Assembly: GCA_965221635.1 (NCBI GenBank)
Contig: OZ244902.1
Span: 1,922,001 to 1,986,000 of the forward strand
Source of the DNA: JAAXHB01 sp965221635
GTDB lineage: Bacteria > Actinomycetota > Acidimicrobiia > Acidimicrobiales > Aldehydirespiratoraceae
DNA: 64,000 nt
Direction: 5' to 3'
Below the pieces are notes generated by a model. That model was not told where the DNA came from, did not search any database, and saw only the letters and a list, made by a program, of their open reading frames with translations. Numbering within the stretch: position 1 is the first letter of the stretch; every line of letters starts with the position of its first letter. Positions 17,796 through 27,132 of this stretch are shown one piece after another. Made by a program: the position numbers and the translations under genes.

Positions 17796-19373
17796 CTATT
17801 GGGGTTGGGGGTCGAGGGTGGACTGGACTTGGGCGCTGATGCGGCCTCGGTCGATTTTGTGGCTGGTGTTGCGGGGCAGGGCGTCCATCAGCACCAGGGC
17901 TTCGGGCAGCTTGTGGCGGGCCAGCGAACTGGCGCCGAAGTCGCGCAGGGCCTCCAAGGTGGGCGGCTCGGCGCCGCGGGCGGGCACCACCACCGCCACA
18001 CCGATTTGGCCCATCACGTCGTGGGGGTGGGCCACCACCGCCACTTCGGTAACCCCCGGAATGTCGGCGAGAACCGCTTCCACCTCCGCTGGGTACACGT
18101 TGTAACCGCCGCGTATGTACATCTCGCTGGTTCGCCCGGCCAGTCGGAACAACCCGGCTTCGTCCACCCAGGCCAGGTCACCGGTGCGCAGCCACCCGTC
18201 GTTGTCCAACGCCGCGCTCGTGGCCGCCGGGTTGCGCCAGTAGCCCGACATCGTGGCCGGCGACCGCAGCCACAGCTCGCCCACCTCTGTGGGTTCGCCG
18301 CCTTGGCCGGGATGGGCGTGGGTGGCACCTTCGGTGGTGCGGATCTGGGCTTGCACGCCTGGCCGTGGACGGCCCACGGTGAAGAACGCCTCGGTGTCAT
18401 CGGCGTCGAGGGCGGTGGCCAGTCCCACCCCGCCGGACTCGGTGGACGAGTAACGGATCGAATACGGCGCGTCGAAGCAGGCACGGGCGGCTCGCACCAA
18501 CTCCGGTGGTGACGGCGCGCCTCCGGCCACCACCGCCTTCACCGACGAGAAGTCGAGCTCTTGCGCAAGCGGGTGACGCACCATCAGCGCGATCTGGGGC
18601 GCAACCCCGGCTATGGCGCTGATGCGGTGCCGGGCGGTGAGTTCCAGCACCGGCGCGGCGGACCATCGCTGCAGGATGTGGGTGGTTTGGCCGGTGGCGA
18701 GCATCCAGGGGAGCTTGGTCATGAAACCCACGTGCGCGAAATGTGTTGACGCCACGGAGTGACCACCCCCGCCCCAGGCGCCTCCAGTGTCCATTTCGGC
18801 CACGGCGGTGAGCTGGCGCGAGGTGAACCATGCGCCCTTTGGGGTGCCGGTGGTGCCCGAGGTGAAACACACGCAAACCGGCCTGTGGTCGTCGCGGGGG
18901 GCCTCGGGGATCGCGCCGGGGCGGCGCAGCGCACCGCCGGCGCCTCGGGGTGTGCCCGAGGGTGCGGTTGCGTCGATCACCACAGGAGCGGGCAGCGCGC
19001 CCTTCGCGGGTTGCCGGCCCGTGGGCATCGCCGTTGCGGCGAGATCGGCACGGGCGGTGCTGGTGATCACCAAGTCGGGTTGCAACGTGTGCAAGCAGCG
19101 GGCCACTTCGGGCGCGGTGAGGGCGGTGTTCACTCCTGCGGTCACCGCGCCTATGCGTGCCGCGGCCAGGTACACCGCCACGTAATCGAGGCCCGAGTCC
19201 AGCACCAGGCCCACCACCGACCCGTCTCCCACACCCGCATCGGCGAGCCCTCGAGCGGTTTGCGCCACGGCGTCCTCGAGTTCGGCGTAGCTCATCGGCT
19301 CCCCCTGGGGCGTCACGAACGCGGTGCGCGAGCCGTGACGCTTTGCGGCGGTGGTCAGGGTTTGTGACAGCAC
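17796..19373 (-). CDS. AMP-dependent acyl-CoA synthetase/ligase
   Basis: 525 residues, GTG start with AAGG seven bases before it. ANL-superfamily signatures: P-loop FTSGTTGTPKG near 170, YSSTESGGVG (A5 region), TGDLAWVDEAGLFRLAGR (A7-A8) and the C-terminal catalytic lysine in PRNTSHKIDRG. It activates a carboxylic acid to an acyl-adenylate and then the CoA thioester. The chain acid cannot be predicted. It lies 90 bases downstream of a second ligase on the same strand, so the two are probably cotranscribed. It faces rsgA tail to tail with only eight bases between. Confidence 0.87.
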   Translation of the reverse strand: MLSQTLTTAAKRHGSRTAFVTPQGEPMSYAELEDAVAQTARGLADAGVGDGSVVGLVLDSGLDYVAVYLAAARIGAVTAGVNTALTAPEVARCLHTLQPDLVITSTARADLAATAMPTGRQPAKGALPAPVVIDATAPSGTPRGAGGALRRPGAIPEAPRDDHRPVCVCFTSGTTGTPKGAWFTSRQLTAVAEMDTGGAWGGGGHSVASTHFAHVGFMTKLPWMLATGQTTHILQRWSAAPVLELTARHRISAIAGVAPQIALMVRHPLAQELDFSSVKAVVAGGAPSPPELVRAARACFDAPYSIRYSSTESGGVGLATALDADDTEAFFTVGRPRPGVQAQIRTTEGATHAHPGQGGEPTEVGELWLRSPATMSGYWRNPAATSAALDNDGWLRTGDLAWVDEAGLFRLAGRTSEMYIRGGYNVYPAEVEAVLADIPGVTEVAVVAHPHDVMGQIGVAVVVPARGAEPPTLEALRDFGASSLARHKLPEALVLMDALPRNTSHKIDRGRISAQVQSTLDPQPQ

Positions 19374-19463
19374 GCTGGGCCTTGGAGCATGCGGTGCGCC
19401 CCACGGTTCACACTGGCCGCGGCCGAACCCCTGAGCACCGGGCGGGTCACCGTTGGGGGCGTG

Positions 19464-21224
19464 TCACTCCTCGATGAACGCACTCTCGGCGCCACCGGCC
19501 ACCACGTCCTTGAGGATCTTTCCGGCGGCGTTGCGCGGCAACGGTTCGTGGCGAATCTCCCAATGCGCCGGCACCTTGAAATCTGCGAGCGCCTCGCCCA
19601 CCCAGCCCGCCAGTTGCGCCTCCGTGACCGATGAGGTGGGGTTAAGCACAACCACGGCCTTCACCTCCTGGCCCAACTCGCGGTGGTCAACACCCACAAC
19701 CGCAACCTCGGAAACGTCGGGATGCTCATCGAGGCGGTTCTCGATCTCGGTTGGGTACACGTTCTCGCCGCCACGGATGATCAGGTCGGAGCGGCGCCCG
19801 GCCAGCATGAGCAGGCCGTGGCGCATGTGGCCGTGGTCGCCGGTGCGCAGCCAGCCGCCGGGTCGGATCGTTGCTCGTGTGGCGTCGGGGTCGTTCCAGT
19901 ATCCGGCCATCACCATCGGCCCGCGCAAACACACGTTGCCCACCTCGCCGTCGGGCAGCTGTTGGTCGTTGTCGTCACGGATCGACACCTCGGCCGTTGG
20001 GATGGGATGGCCCACCGTGTGGGGGTGTTCTCTGAGAATGTCATCAGGCGCGCTCACCGCCAGTCCGGCGCTCTCGGTGAGGCCGTAGCCGACGCTCACG
20101 GTGATCTCGGCGTGGGGGAGCCCCACCCTGCAGGCGCGTTGCAGCTCCGGTGACCACACCGAGCCGCCGCCACCCACCGAGTTCACCGACGTGGTGTCGT
20201 ACTGGAGGCGTTTGGGATGTTCGATCAGTCGCCACACCTGGGTGGTGACCCCGCTCCAGCGTGAGATCCGGTAACGCTCGGTGAGCCTGAACACCTTCTC
20301 GGGATCGAAACGTCCGGTGGTCCACACATGGCCCATTCCGGAGGCCACCGCGGTCACAGCGCAGGCATGCAAACCGGACACGTGAAACAGCGGCCCCGCG
20401 GCCAGGCTCGGGCCCGGCGCCGCGAAAGCCGGTGACTTGGCGCCCGCGTCGCTCTCGTCATCGGCGGGTGCATCTCCGGTGGGTTCGGCAGGCGGCGCGG
20501 GCGGTGGCGGGCTCGGGAAGCGCACCGCGTCACGGGCGCCGATCACGAACGCGCACCCCAGGTAGGCCATGAAGTTGCGATGGGTGCAAATGGCGCCACG
20601 TGGCCGGCCGGTGGTGCCCGATGTGAACAAGATTGCCGCCGGGTCGTCCTCGTCGATCGGTGCGGTGTGGTCTTGGGGCAGGGTTGCGCCGGCGAAGCGT
20701 TCGAGCAGCGCGGCGAACTCGTCTTCCATCACGATCACCGGAAGGTCGCCCACCCCACCGGCGGATTCGAGGCGTTCCAGGCGGCGCCTGTCGGCGATAA
20801 GCACCTTGGGAGCGGTGAGGTCAAGGCCGTAGTGGATCTCGGGGCCTTTCCACCAGCCGTTGAGCGCCACCGCGATGGCGCCGAGGCTCACCGTGCCCCA
20901 AAACCCCTGAATCCACCCAGGCTGGTTGGCGCCCAGGATCGCCACCCTGTCGCCTTTGGTGATCCCGTACTCGGATCGCAGGGCCTCCGCGGCCGCGGCG
21001 GCGTGGCCGATGTTCTGAGCGAAGGTGGCCTCGGGACCGCTGTCGAACACGTAGTACAGCGACGACCCTGCCTCGCCGTGGTTCGCCGATGCGGCCAACA
21101 GTTGACGCAAATTGCGATGCCGGTTCGCGAACACGTCCATTTCGACGCCGTTCACCTGCTCGCGGGCCAACTCGAAGAAGCCGCCCGGGCCGGTGAGCAA
21201 GGCGTCCGCCTCGGGCACCGTCAT
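19464..21224 (-). CDS. AMP-dependent acyl-CoA synthetase (FadD-like)
   Basis: 586 residues from ATG 21224; GTG 21257 would add 11. Signatures: ILFTSGTTGRPRGAI, GYGLTESAGLAVS, GWLRTGDHGHMRHGLLMLAGRR and catalytic Lys in PRNAAGKILKDV. A proline-rich, low-complexity insertion (PSPPPPAPPAEPTG and following acidic residues) of about 45 residues sits between the P-loop and the substrate-binding part; this is unusual for the family and probably a surface loop. The companion ligase follows 90 bases downstream. Neighbouring crotonase and carboxyltransferase genes suggest fatty or branched acid breakdown or modification. Confidence 0.87.
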   Translation of the reverse strand: MTVPEADALLTGPGGFFELAREQVNGVEMDVFANRHRNLRQLLAASANHGEAGSSLYYVFDSGPEATFAQNIGHAAAAAEALRSEYGITKGDRVAILGANQPGWIQGFWGTVSLGAIAVALNGWWKGPEIHYGLDLTAPKVLIADRRRLERLESAGGVGDLPVIVMEDEFAALLERFAGATLPQDHTAPIDEDDPAAILFTSGTTGRPRGAICTHRNFMAYLGCAFVIGARDAVRFPSPPPPAPPAEPTGDAPADDESDAGAKSPAFAAPGPSLAAGPLFHVSGLHACAVTAVASGMGHVWTTGRFDPEKVFRLTERYRISRWSGVTTQVWRLIEHPKRLQYDTTSVNSVGGGGSVWSPELQRACRVGLPHAEITVSVGYGLTESAGLAVSAPDDILREHPHTVGHPIPTAEVSIRDDNDQQLPDGEVGNVCLRGPMVMAGYWNDPDATRATIRPGGWLRTGDHGHMRHGLLMLAGRRSDLIIRGGENVYPTEIENRLDEHPDVSEVAVVGVDHRELGQEVKAVVVLNPTSSVTEAQLAGWVGEALADFKVPAHWEIRHEPLPRNAAGKILKDVVAGGAESAFIEE

Positions 21225-21360
21225 CGTCGGCGCCACCGGTTGGTGTGTTGGCAACACGGCGGCGAGTGTAGGGCGACGCCGGGCGGGCCTGCCGCTTGGC
21301 GCACGGGGTGGCCCTTCGTGGCCTCAAAGAAGGCTGCGCGGCCTTGTCGGTGGTTGCCCC

Positions 21361-21366
21361 TAGAGT
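21361..21366 (+). promoter_or_regulatory. Putative -10 box for the membrane-protein gene
   Basis: TAGAGT, about 40 bases before the GTG start at 21406, which itself has AGGGGGAG as ribosome site. Weak by itself. Confidence 0.3.
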
Positions 21367-21405
21367 TCATTGACCGACTGTTTGGGGTTGACCAAAGGGG
21401 GAGCT

Positions 21406-22230
21406 GTGAGACGACTTCGCAACACTTGGAGCCTGGTGGGCACATCGTGGAGGGTGCTGAAGAAAGACCGGGAACTGCTGTGGCTGCCGGTGATTTCGTT
21501 TCTGGCTTGTGCCGGGGTGATGCTCGTGGCCCTGGCGATGGTGGCGATCACTCAATCCGGCGGCAACGACGAATTCGCTCTCGGTGGTGCGGCGATCCTG
21601 ATTTTTGTGCTGGCCGTTCTGGGCATCGGCGTGGCGATGGTGTTCTTCAAGGGCGCCCTGGTGGCCGCCGCCTACGAGCGGCTCAGTGGTGGCGACCCGA
21701 CCGTGGGCAGCGGCATCAGCGGAGCCGCGCGCCGCTTGGGTGGACTGGTGCCGTGGGCGATCATTGCCACCACGGTGGGGCTCGTTCTCCACGCACTGCA
21801 GAAGCGTGTCAGGGGAGTGGGCGGCCTCATAACAAGGTTCATCGGCGCCGCCTGGGACGTTGTGACCTTCCTCACCGTTCCCGCCATCGTCATAGACAGG
21901 CTCGGTGCTGTGGCCGCCCTCAAACGGTCGGCATCGCTGCTGCGCCAAACGTGGGGTGAGACCCTCTTTGCCCGGGTGGGTTTCGGCCTGATCGGCACTG
22001 TGTTTTCCCTGCCCGGTATTTTGTTGATGCCGGTGGCCGCCAACTCCGAAGGCGCGGTGGCCGCTGTGGCGGTGCTGTTGGCTCTTGCGTGGTTTGCCGT
22101 GGTGGCGGTGGTGATGTCCGCACTGAGCGCCATCTTCCAGACAGCGCTGTACATGTACGCCACTTCCGGCGTGCAGCCCGAGGGCTTCGAGGACGCCCAC
22201 CTTGACGAGGTGTTCGCCCAAAGAGGCTGA
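21406..22230 (+). CDS. Multi-pass membrane protein, DUF6159-like
   Basis: 274 residues from GTG 21406, chosen because AGGGGGAG stands directly upstream. The protein starts with a short basic segment, RLRNTWSLVGTSWRVLKKDRELL, shared by a family of actinobacterial and archaeal membrane proteins of unknown function. About six hydrophobic segments follow (35-60, 70-95, 125-145, 160-180, 205-228, 235-260). The stretch AAYERLSGGDPTVGSGI and the basic KRSASLLRQTWGETL loop are typical of the family. It stands alone on the plus strand between two minus-strand acyl-CoA operons; function unknown. Confidence 0.7.
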   Translation: MRRLRNTWSLVGTSWRVLKKDRELLWLPVISFLACAGVMLVALAMVAITQSGGNDEFALGGAAILIFVLAVLGIGVAMVFFKGALVAAAYERLSGGDPTVGSGISGAARRLGGLVPWAIIATTVGLVLHALQKRVRGVGGLITRFIGAAWDVVTFLTVPAIVIDRLGAVAALKRSASLLRQTWGETLFARVGFGLIGTVFSLPGILLMPVAANSEGAVAAVAVLLALAWFAVVAVVMSALSAIFQTALYMYATSGVQPEGFEDAHLDEVFAQRG

Positions 22231-22251
22231 TCGGCGGCACCCCCAGGGGTG

Positions 22252-23235
22252 CTAACGCTGATCGGTGTCGCCGATCGGGCGATCGGCCAGGCCCAGTTGC
22301 AACGCTTGGGTTGCGGTGAGTTCGGTGTTGGTGAGCAGCCATTTGAGGGTGTTCTGACGACCGATCCTGGCGGGGATGCTGGTCATTCCGCCCACACCGC
22401 AGATGAGGCCCATCGACACCTCCGGCAACCGGAAGCGCGCATCGGGAGCCACCTCAACACGCCCGCACAATGCGGCCAGTTCCACGCCCGCTCCCACGCA
22501 CGCGCCGTGAACCCGTGCGGTGACCGGATCGGCGATCGCGGCGAGCCAGGGCGCCACCGCGGCCCTGGAACGAATCAGGTGCGCGGTGACCGGATCGCTG
22601 ACCGTGCCGAACTCGGCCGGGTCGCCCCCGGCGCAGAAGCTCCGACCGGCGCCGGTGAGGATCACCGCCCTGTCGTGGCGGGCCGCGTTGAGGGCCTTGA
22701 GAACGTCCACTAGTTGGTCTCGCATGGCGGCGTCCATGAGATTGTGCAAACGGGGACGGTCAAGGCACACCTCCACCGTGTGACCGCTGTCGATGACCGT
22801 CACCCTGGTGGCGTTGTGATCACGGCGAACCCGGCTGCCGCGGCTCGCCAGCCAACGGGCATGTTCGGGCCCGGCCTGCAAGGTGGCATACGCAAGGCTC
22901 TCCACAAGCCATGCGTCGGTGGGCGCGAGGCGGGTTGTGAGGCGAAGGGTTTGGGCGGCAACCACCGAGGCGTGCGGGTTGTTGGCCACGCCGCCGGTCA
23001 CCGGTTCGGGGTCGTCGGTGACCACGTCCCACGCGTCGCCGCCGGCGCCAACCGCCACGGCCACCACCGGCAACTGCGACAGTGCAGCGCCCACGTCGTC
23101 GGCCGGGTCGTCGCCCACGTCCACCGCCACCACCGGCGGCCCGCCGCCCGCAACAACGTCGAGCACCAGCCGGTCGAAGTCCACCGACTCGATCACCGGC
23201 CGAGCTTCGTCCAACGCCCAGACGTTCACGGCCAT
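22252..23235 (-). CDS. Enoyl-CoA hydratase/isomerase (crotonase) family protein with N-terminal extension
   Basis: 327 residues from ATG 23235, one base after the stop of the ligase upstream (TGACATG), so the two are coupled. The C-terminal 190 residues are the crotonase domain: oxyanion-hole motif TGAGRSFCAGGDPAEFG and HGACVGAGVELAALCGRV, with RFRLPEVSMGLICGVGG. The usual catalytic Glu of hydratases falls where GVELAAL reads, so hydratase or isomerase activity is possible. Residues 1-130 are an extra domain (VDFDRLVLDVV, VVAVDVGDD, PVVAVAVGAG) that resembles a shortened, diverged crotonase half; that reading is tentative. Substrate unknown; it works with the ligase upstream. Confidence 0.77.
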   Translation of the reverse strand: MAVNVWALDEARPVIESVDFDRLVLDVVAGGGPPVVAVDVGDDPADDVGAALSQLPVVAVAVGAGGDAWDVVTDDPEPVTGGVANNPHASVVAAQTLRLTTRLAPTDAWLVESLAYATLQAGPEHARWLASRGSRVRRDHNATRVTVIDSGHTVEVCLDRPRLHNLMDAAMRDQLVDVLKALNAARHDRAVILTGAGRSFCAGGDPAEFGTVSDPVTAHLIRSRAAVAPWLAAIADPVTARVHGACVGAGVELAALCGRVEVAPDARFRLPEVSMGLICGVGGMTSIPARIGRQNTLKWLLTNTELTATQALQLGLADRPIGDTDQR

Positions 23236-23236
23236 G

Positions 23237-24760
23237 TCAGCTCCGGGGGTGGAAGCGGTCCTTGAGAACTCGGCGCAGGAGCTTCCCGGTGTCGTTGTAG
23301 GGCAACTCGTGAACGAAATGCACGTGAGCCGGGACGCGGCTCGATCTGAGCCGCGTGCGCACGTGCTCGCACAGTTCGGCTGCGTCGGGCCCGGCGTTCC
23401 CCTGGCGGTCGGCGGCTGGAGCGCCAAGCACGACGCACACGGCCACCTCCTCGCCCCACTCCTGGCTGGGCACCCCGAACGCGCCGGCGTCCACCACCTC
23501 GGGATGTGTGAGCAGCACGTCCTCGATCTCTCCCGGGGACATGTTCTCGCCGCCTCGAACGATCACATCGTCGCTGCGGCCCAGCAGGTACAGGTAGCCG
23601 TCGGTGTCAAAAAAGCCCCTGTCGCGGGTGTGGAACCAGCCGTCACGGTCAAGCGTCGGGCCGGTTTCTCGGTACTCGCCCGACACGTGCTCGCCCCGCA
23701 CCCAAACTTCGCCCTGTTCGCCGGCTGCGAGTTCGGCGCCGTCGTCGTCGCGCACGGTCACCTCCAGAGACGGAAGCGGCACCCCCACCGACCCGAGACG
23801 CCGAACGGCGTCCTCGTGGCCCTCGCGGGCGCGCTGGTGGTCGTCGTGGCCGAGCACCGCCACTGTGGAGCTGGTCTCGGTGAGTCCGTACGCGTGAGAA
23901 AACGTTGCGTTCGGAAGCAACTCAAGGGCGTGCTGCACTGTGGCGCGGTGCGATTTGCCGCCGCCGTAGGCAACCGCCCGAAGCGACGGCAGCGTGACCG
24001 ATCGGCGCTGAAGCTCGGCAACGATGCGGGTCATCATCGTGGGCACCAACATGGCGTGGGTGACGTTCTCGGCCACCGCCAGTTCCACCCACTTGCGGGC
24101 GTCGAACTGCTCAAGCGGCACGATCCGTCGCCCCGAGTAGATCTGGGACAGGTGCGCCGCCACCGAGGCCACGTGATAGGGAGGCACCGCCAGCAGATGC
24201 GCCTCGGCGGGTTCGGCACAACCGAAGTCCACGGTGTTGAACACGTAGGACACCAGGTGCCTGTGCCTCAGAATCGCCGACTTCGGGGCGCCGGTGGTGC
24301 CGCTGGTGTACAACAGCACGGCCACCTGATCGGGATCCATCGGCCAGTCCCCGTACTCGGCGGGTGCGCTGCCCGCGCCGGGATCGCGCAGCACCTCGGT
24401 TCGGCTCACCACCTGCACGCCGTCCATGTGGGCGAGGCGTGCGGCGCCGGCGTCGTCGGTGATCGCCAACGCCGGGGTGACCCTGCCGGCCAACGCCCGC
24501 AAGTCCTGGTCGGGGAGTCGATAGTTGAGCGGCACGTAGGGCACACCAGCCCAGGCCGCGCCAAACAGCGCGGTGAGCAGCGCCGGGCTCGACTGGTCAC
24601 ACACCACCAGGTGCTCGGCGTCGGTTTGGCGTATCCGACCCGCCAAAGCGCCCGCGTCGGCCATCAGCCGCTCGGTGGTGAAATCGCAGCCGGTGCGCCC
24701 CGAGGCCACCCGGTCGCCCATCGCCCCGCAGGACATCTCCAGCAACATCATCAAGTTCAT
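23237..24760 (-). CDS. AMP-dependent acyl-CoA synthetase/ligase
   Basis: 507 residues, ATG at 24760 after a G-rich site (GGGGGGCGAGCG). ANL signatures: LLYTSGTTGAPKSA near 150, AYGLTETSSTVAVLG, GWFHTRDRGFFDTDGYLYLLGR and catalytic Lys in LPYNDTGKLLRRVL. It is the second gene of a minus-strand unit: small protein (25173-24868), this ligase, then the crotonase one base away. The third acyl-CoA ligase in 7 kb, it is clearly diverged from the other two, so they are not recent duplicates. Confidence 0.87.
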   Translation of the reverse strand: MNLMMLLEMSCGAMGDRVASGRTGCDFTTERLMADAGALAGRIRQTDAEHLVVCDQSSPALLTALFGAAWAGVPYVPLNYRLPDQDLRALAGRVTPALAITDDAGAARLAHMDGVQVVSRTEVLRDPGAGSAPAEYGDWPMDPDQVAVLLYTSGTTGAPKSAILRHRHLVSYVFNTVDFGCAEPAEAHLLAVPPYHVASVAAHLSQIYSGRRIVPLEQFDARKWVELAVAENVTHAMLVPTMMTRIVAELQRRSVTLPSLRAVAYGGGKSHRATVQHALELLPNATFSHAYGLTETSSTVAVLGHDDHQRAREGHEDAVRRLGSVGVPLPSLEVTVRDDDGAELAAGEQGEVWVRGEHVSGEYRETGPTLDRDGWFHTRDRGFFDTDGYLYLLGRSDDVIVRGGENMSPGEIEDVLLTHPEVVDAGAFGVPSQEWGEEVAVCVVLGAPAADRQGNAGPDAAELCEHVRTRLRSSRVPAHVHFVHELPYNDTGKLLRRVLKDRFHPRS

Positions 24761-24867
24761 CGCTCGCCCCCCGGCACGGTCATCAGGCTCACTCGGCGCC
24801 CCGCCGCGTCGTGAGGTTCCCGTTTTGGATCCCCAAGCGCGCGCGGGGGAGTGAGCGGCCTTTGTGG

Positions 24868-25173
24868 TCAGTCAGACGCGGGAAGGGTCTTGGGCGCCAT
24901 CACCGCCAGCGGGGTGCCACCAAGGGCAAGGGAGCCCTCACCGGCCTTGGTACACAGCAACTCCACGGTGCCGTCGGGGTCGCTGTAACGCTTGCCCAGC
25001 ACCGTGCCACCCGCCGCGTCCGGGCTCACCGCGTTCGGCTCGAAGTCCGTGCCGGCCGCCACCATCGGCGCTCCACCGCAGTCGACCTGGGTGTCGCCTG
25101 TGCCCTTCACCACGATCACCTCGGTGGCGCACGTCGTGCTGCGCAGTCGAGCGCCGGGTCGAAGCGTCACCAT
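24868..25173 (-). CDS. Small conserved-looking protein upstream of acyl-CoA ligase
   Basis: 101 residues. ATG at 25173 has a strong ribosome site, AAGGAGG, which together with clean codon use makes the gene real. The sequence (VTLRPGARLRST, ATEVIVVKG, DCGGAPM, GKRYSD, VELLCTKAG) is predicted all-beta, with no signal peptide or membrane segment and three Cys (CATEV, DCGGAP, LLCTK) that could bind metal. I recall similar small proteins next to acyl-CoA ligase genes in other actinobacteria, but cannot name a family. The position first in the ligase-crotonase unit suggests a role in that pathway. Confidence 0.72.
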   Translation of the reverse strand: MVTLRPGARLRSTTCATEVIVVKGTGDTQVDCGGAPMVAAGTDFEPNAVSPDAAGGTVLGKRYSDPDGTVELLCTKAGEGSLALGGTPLAVMAPKTLPASD

Positions 25174-25410
25174 CGCAGCCTCCTTCCTCTCCGGTTGAGC
25201 CGGCCCTGACGGGCGTTGGCGCAGCGGATGCTTCCACAAACACCGCGCCAAGGCGTGCGCAGCGGCCGCCGGCGCGCAAGTTTGCCTTGGACGATCGGTT
25301 GGCGACACTCAACTACGTTGTGATCGCCTTCGGCATCATCAACGAACCACACCACGGGCCGGCACCCGTGAGGGACTGCCACACCAACACGAACAAGGCG
25401 GCACGAGATC

Positions 25411-26928
25411 TTGGACGACCACCCACAAGGCCACAAACAGGGCGGCGACTGGGCCGAAACGCTCGACGATCTCGATGATCGCCAGGCGCAGGCCCGGGCG
25501 ATGGGCGGCGCCGAACGGCTGGCCCGCCGTCACGCCGAGGGACGTCTCGATGCCAGGGGTCGCGTCGCCGCGCTGGTGGACGACGGCACGTTCCGCGAGA
25601 TCGGAACGCTGGCCGGGCCGGTGCCCGCCGACGCGATAGTCGCGGGTGTGGCCGCCATCGACGGCCGACCCGTGGCCGTGGGCGCGGAGGACTTCACCGT
25701 GATGGGCGGCTCCATCGGCCCCGCAGCCACCCGAAAGCGTTGGCGCCTCGCCGACATCGCCGCACGGGAACGCATCCCGTTGGTGATGCTGCTCGAAGGC
25801 GCCGGTCATCGTCCGCCCACCAAGGGCGACACTCGTGGCGGTGGCCCCAACGACCTGCAAGCCCAGGCCCGGCTGTCGGGGCGGGTGCCGATGGTGTGCG
25901 GGGTGATGGGCCCATCGGCGGGCCACGGCGCGATCACCGCCTTGCTGAGCGACTTCTCTGTGATGACCCCCGACGCGGCGATCTTCACCGCCGGGCCGCC
26001 GGTGGTGAAGGCTTCCCTTGGTGAGGACACAGACAAGATGTCCCTCGGCGGGCCCGACGTTGCGATCCCCGCGGGCACCGTGCACAACCTGGCCTCCGGT
26101 GACGCCGACCTGTTGGGGTTGCTGCGCCGCTACTTGTCGTATTTTGGGTCTTCGGCTTGGGAGCATCCGCCGTGGCGTGACACCGGCGACACCGCCGCCC
26201 GGGCGTGCGACGAGATCCTGGGGATCGTGCCGCGTGACAATCGTCGTGCCTACGACATGGGCGAGGTGATAGCGCACGTGGTGGACAACGGCGAGATGCT
26301 GGCGGTGCAACCCGGCTATGGCCCGTCGTTGCTGTGCGGGCTTGCACGCATCGGGGGCCACGCCGTGGGGGTGGTGGCCAACCAGCCGGCGGTGATGGCC
26401 GGCGCCATCGACACCGCCGCCGCCGACAAGGGCGCCCACTTCATCTCTGTGTGTGACAGCTTCCACCTGCCGTTGGTGTTCCTCACCGACAACCCGGGCT
26501 TGCTGTCGGGCACCGTCTCCGAGCGTGCGGGTGTGCTGCGCGGCGGGGGCCGAATGTTCGCCGCGCAAACACGGGCCACCACGGTGAAGGTTCAAATCAC
26601 GATGCGCAAGGCGTTCGGGTTCGGAAGTTGCGTGATGGCCATGAATCCCTACGACGAACAAACCCTCAGCTTCGGGTATCCCGGCGCCACCCTCGGCGCG
26701 TTCGGCTCGCAGGGCGCGGGCCTCGCGGTTGGCGCCGACGAGGAGACCAGCAGGCAACTGCGCCAGGCCGAAAGCGAATCCTCATACCGCGCCGCGCAGG
26801 CGTTGAGCTTCGACGACCTGATCGACCCGCGCCACACCCGCAACGCCTTGCTGGACGCGTTGAACGCCTCGGCGCGTCGTCGTCAGCATCAGCCTGAGCC
26901 CAAATCCAGGGTGGGCATCAACCCCTGA
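25411..26928 (+). CDS. Acyl-CoA carboxylase carboxyltransferase (beta) subunit
   Basis: 505 residues from TTG 25411; the protein reads well from here (DDLDDRQAQARAMGGAERLARRH) and the next ATG at 25501 would cut into conserved sequence. Two crotonase-like carboxyltransferase halves are present: MGGSIGPAATRKRWRLADIA, GVMGPSAGHGAITALLSDF in the first; NPGLLSGTVSERAGVLRGG, KAFGFGSCVMAMNPY and GAFGSQGAGLAV in the second. It transfers the carboxyl group from biotin carrier to an acyl-CoA (propionyl-, acetyl- or methylcrotonyl-like). No biotin carboxylase or carrier subunit is nearby, so it must pair with one encoded elsewhere. Some conserved Gly-rich acyl-CoA-binding positions look diverged; substrate unknown. 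Confidence 0.83.
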   Translation: MDDHPQGHKQGGDWAETLDDLDDRQAQARAMGGAERLARRHAEGRLDARGRVAALVDDGTFREIGTLAGPVPADAIVAGVAAIDGRPVAVGAEDFTVMGGSIGPAATRKRWRLADIAARERIPLVMLLEGAGHRPPTKGDTRGGGPNDLQAQARLSGRVPMVCGVMGPSAGHGAITALLSDFSVMTPDAAIFTAGPPVVKASLGEDTDKMSLGGPDVAIPAGTVHNLASGDADLLGLLRRYLSYFGSSAWEHPPWRDTGDTAARACDEILGIVPRDNRRAYDMGEVIAHVVDNGEMLAVQPGYGPSLLCGLARIGGHAVGVVANQPAVMAGAIDTAAADKGAHFISVCDSFHLPLVFLTDNPGLLSGTVSERAGVLRGGGRMFAAQTRATTVKVQITMRKAFGFGSCVMAMNPYDEQTLSFGYPGATLGAFGSQGAGLAVGADEETSRQLRQAESESSYRAAQALSFDDLIDPRHTRNALLDALNASARRRQHQPEPKSRVGINP

Positions 26929-27132
26929 ACGCCGCCGCCCCGGCCCGGGGTGAACCCGTCGGGATTCCCTTTGGGGGCGGGTTGCGTTACCGGTGCCCGT
27001 GAGCGGTGGTGTGCCTGGCGCAGCACCGGTCCCGCCTGCGCCTTCGGAAACTCCAGGGGCGAGCGGAGTGCAACCTGGGAGGTTCGAGCGGCTCGCCGTC
27101 TCGGAGGGTGGTGGGCGCCGGCTTTGCGGGTG
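26929..27132. other. Convergent gap, carboxyltransferase / serC
   Basis: About 200 bases between two convergent stops. It contains a GC-rich self-complementary run (CCCCGGCCCGGGG near 26938-26950) without a T tract; it may help end transcription from the plus strand. No gene seen. Confidence 0.35.
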
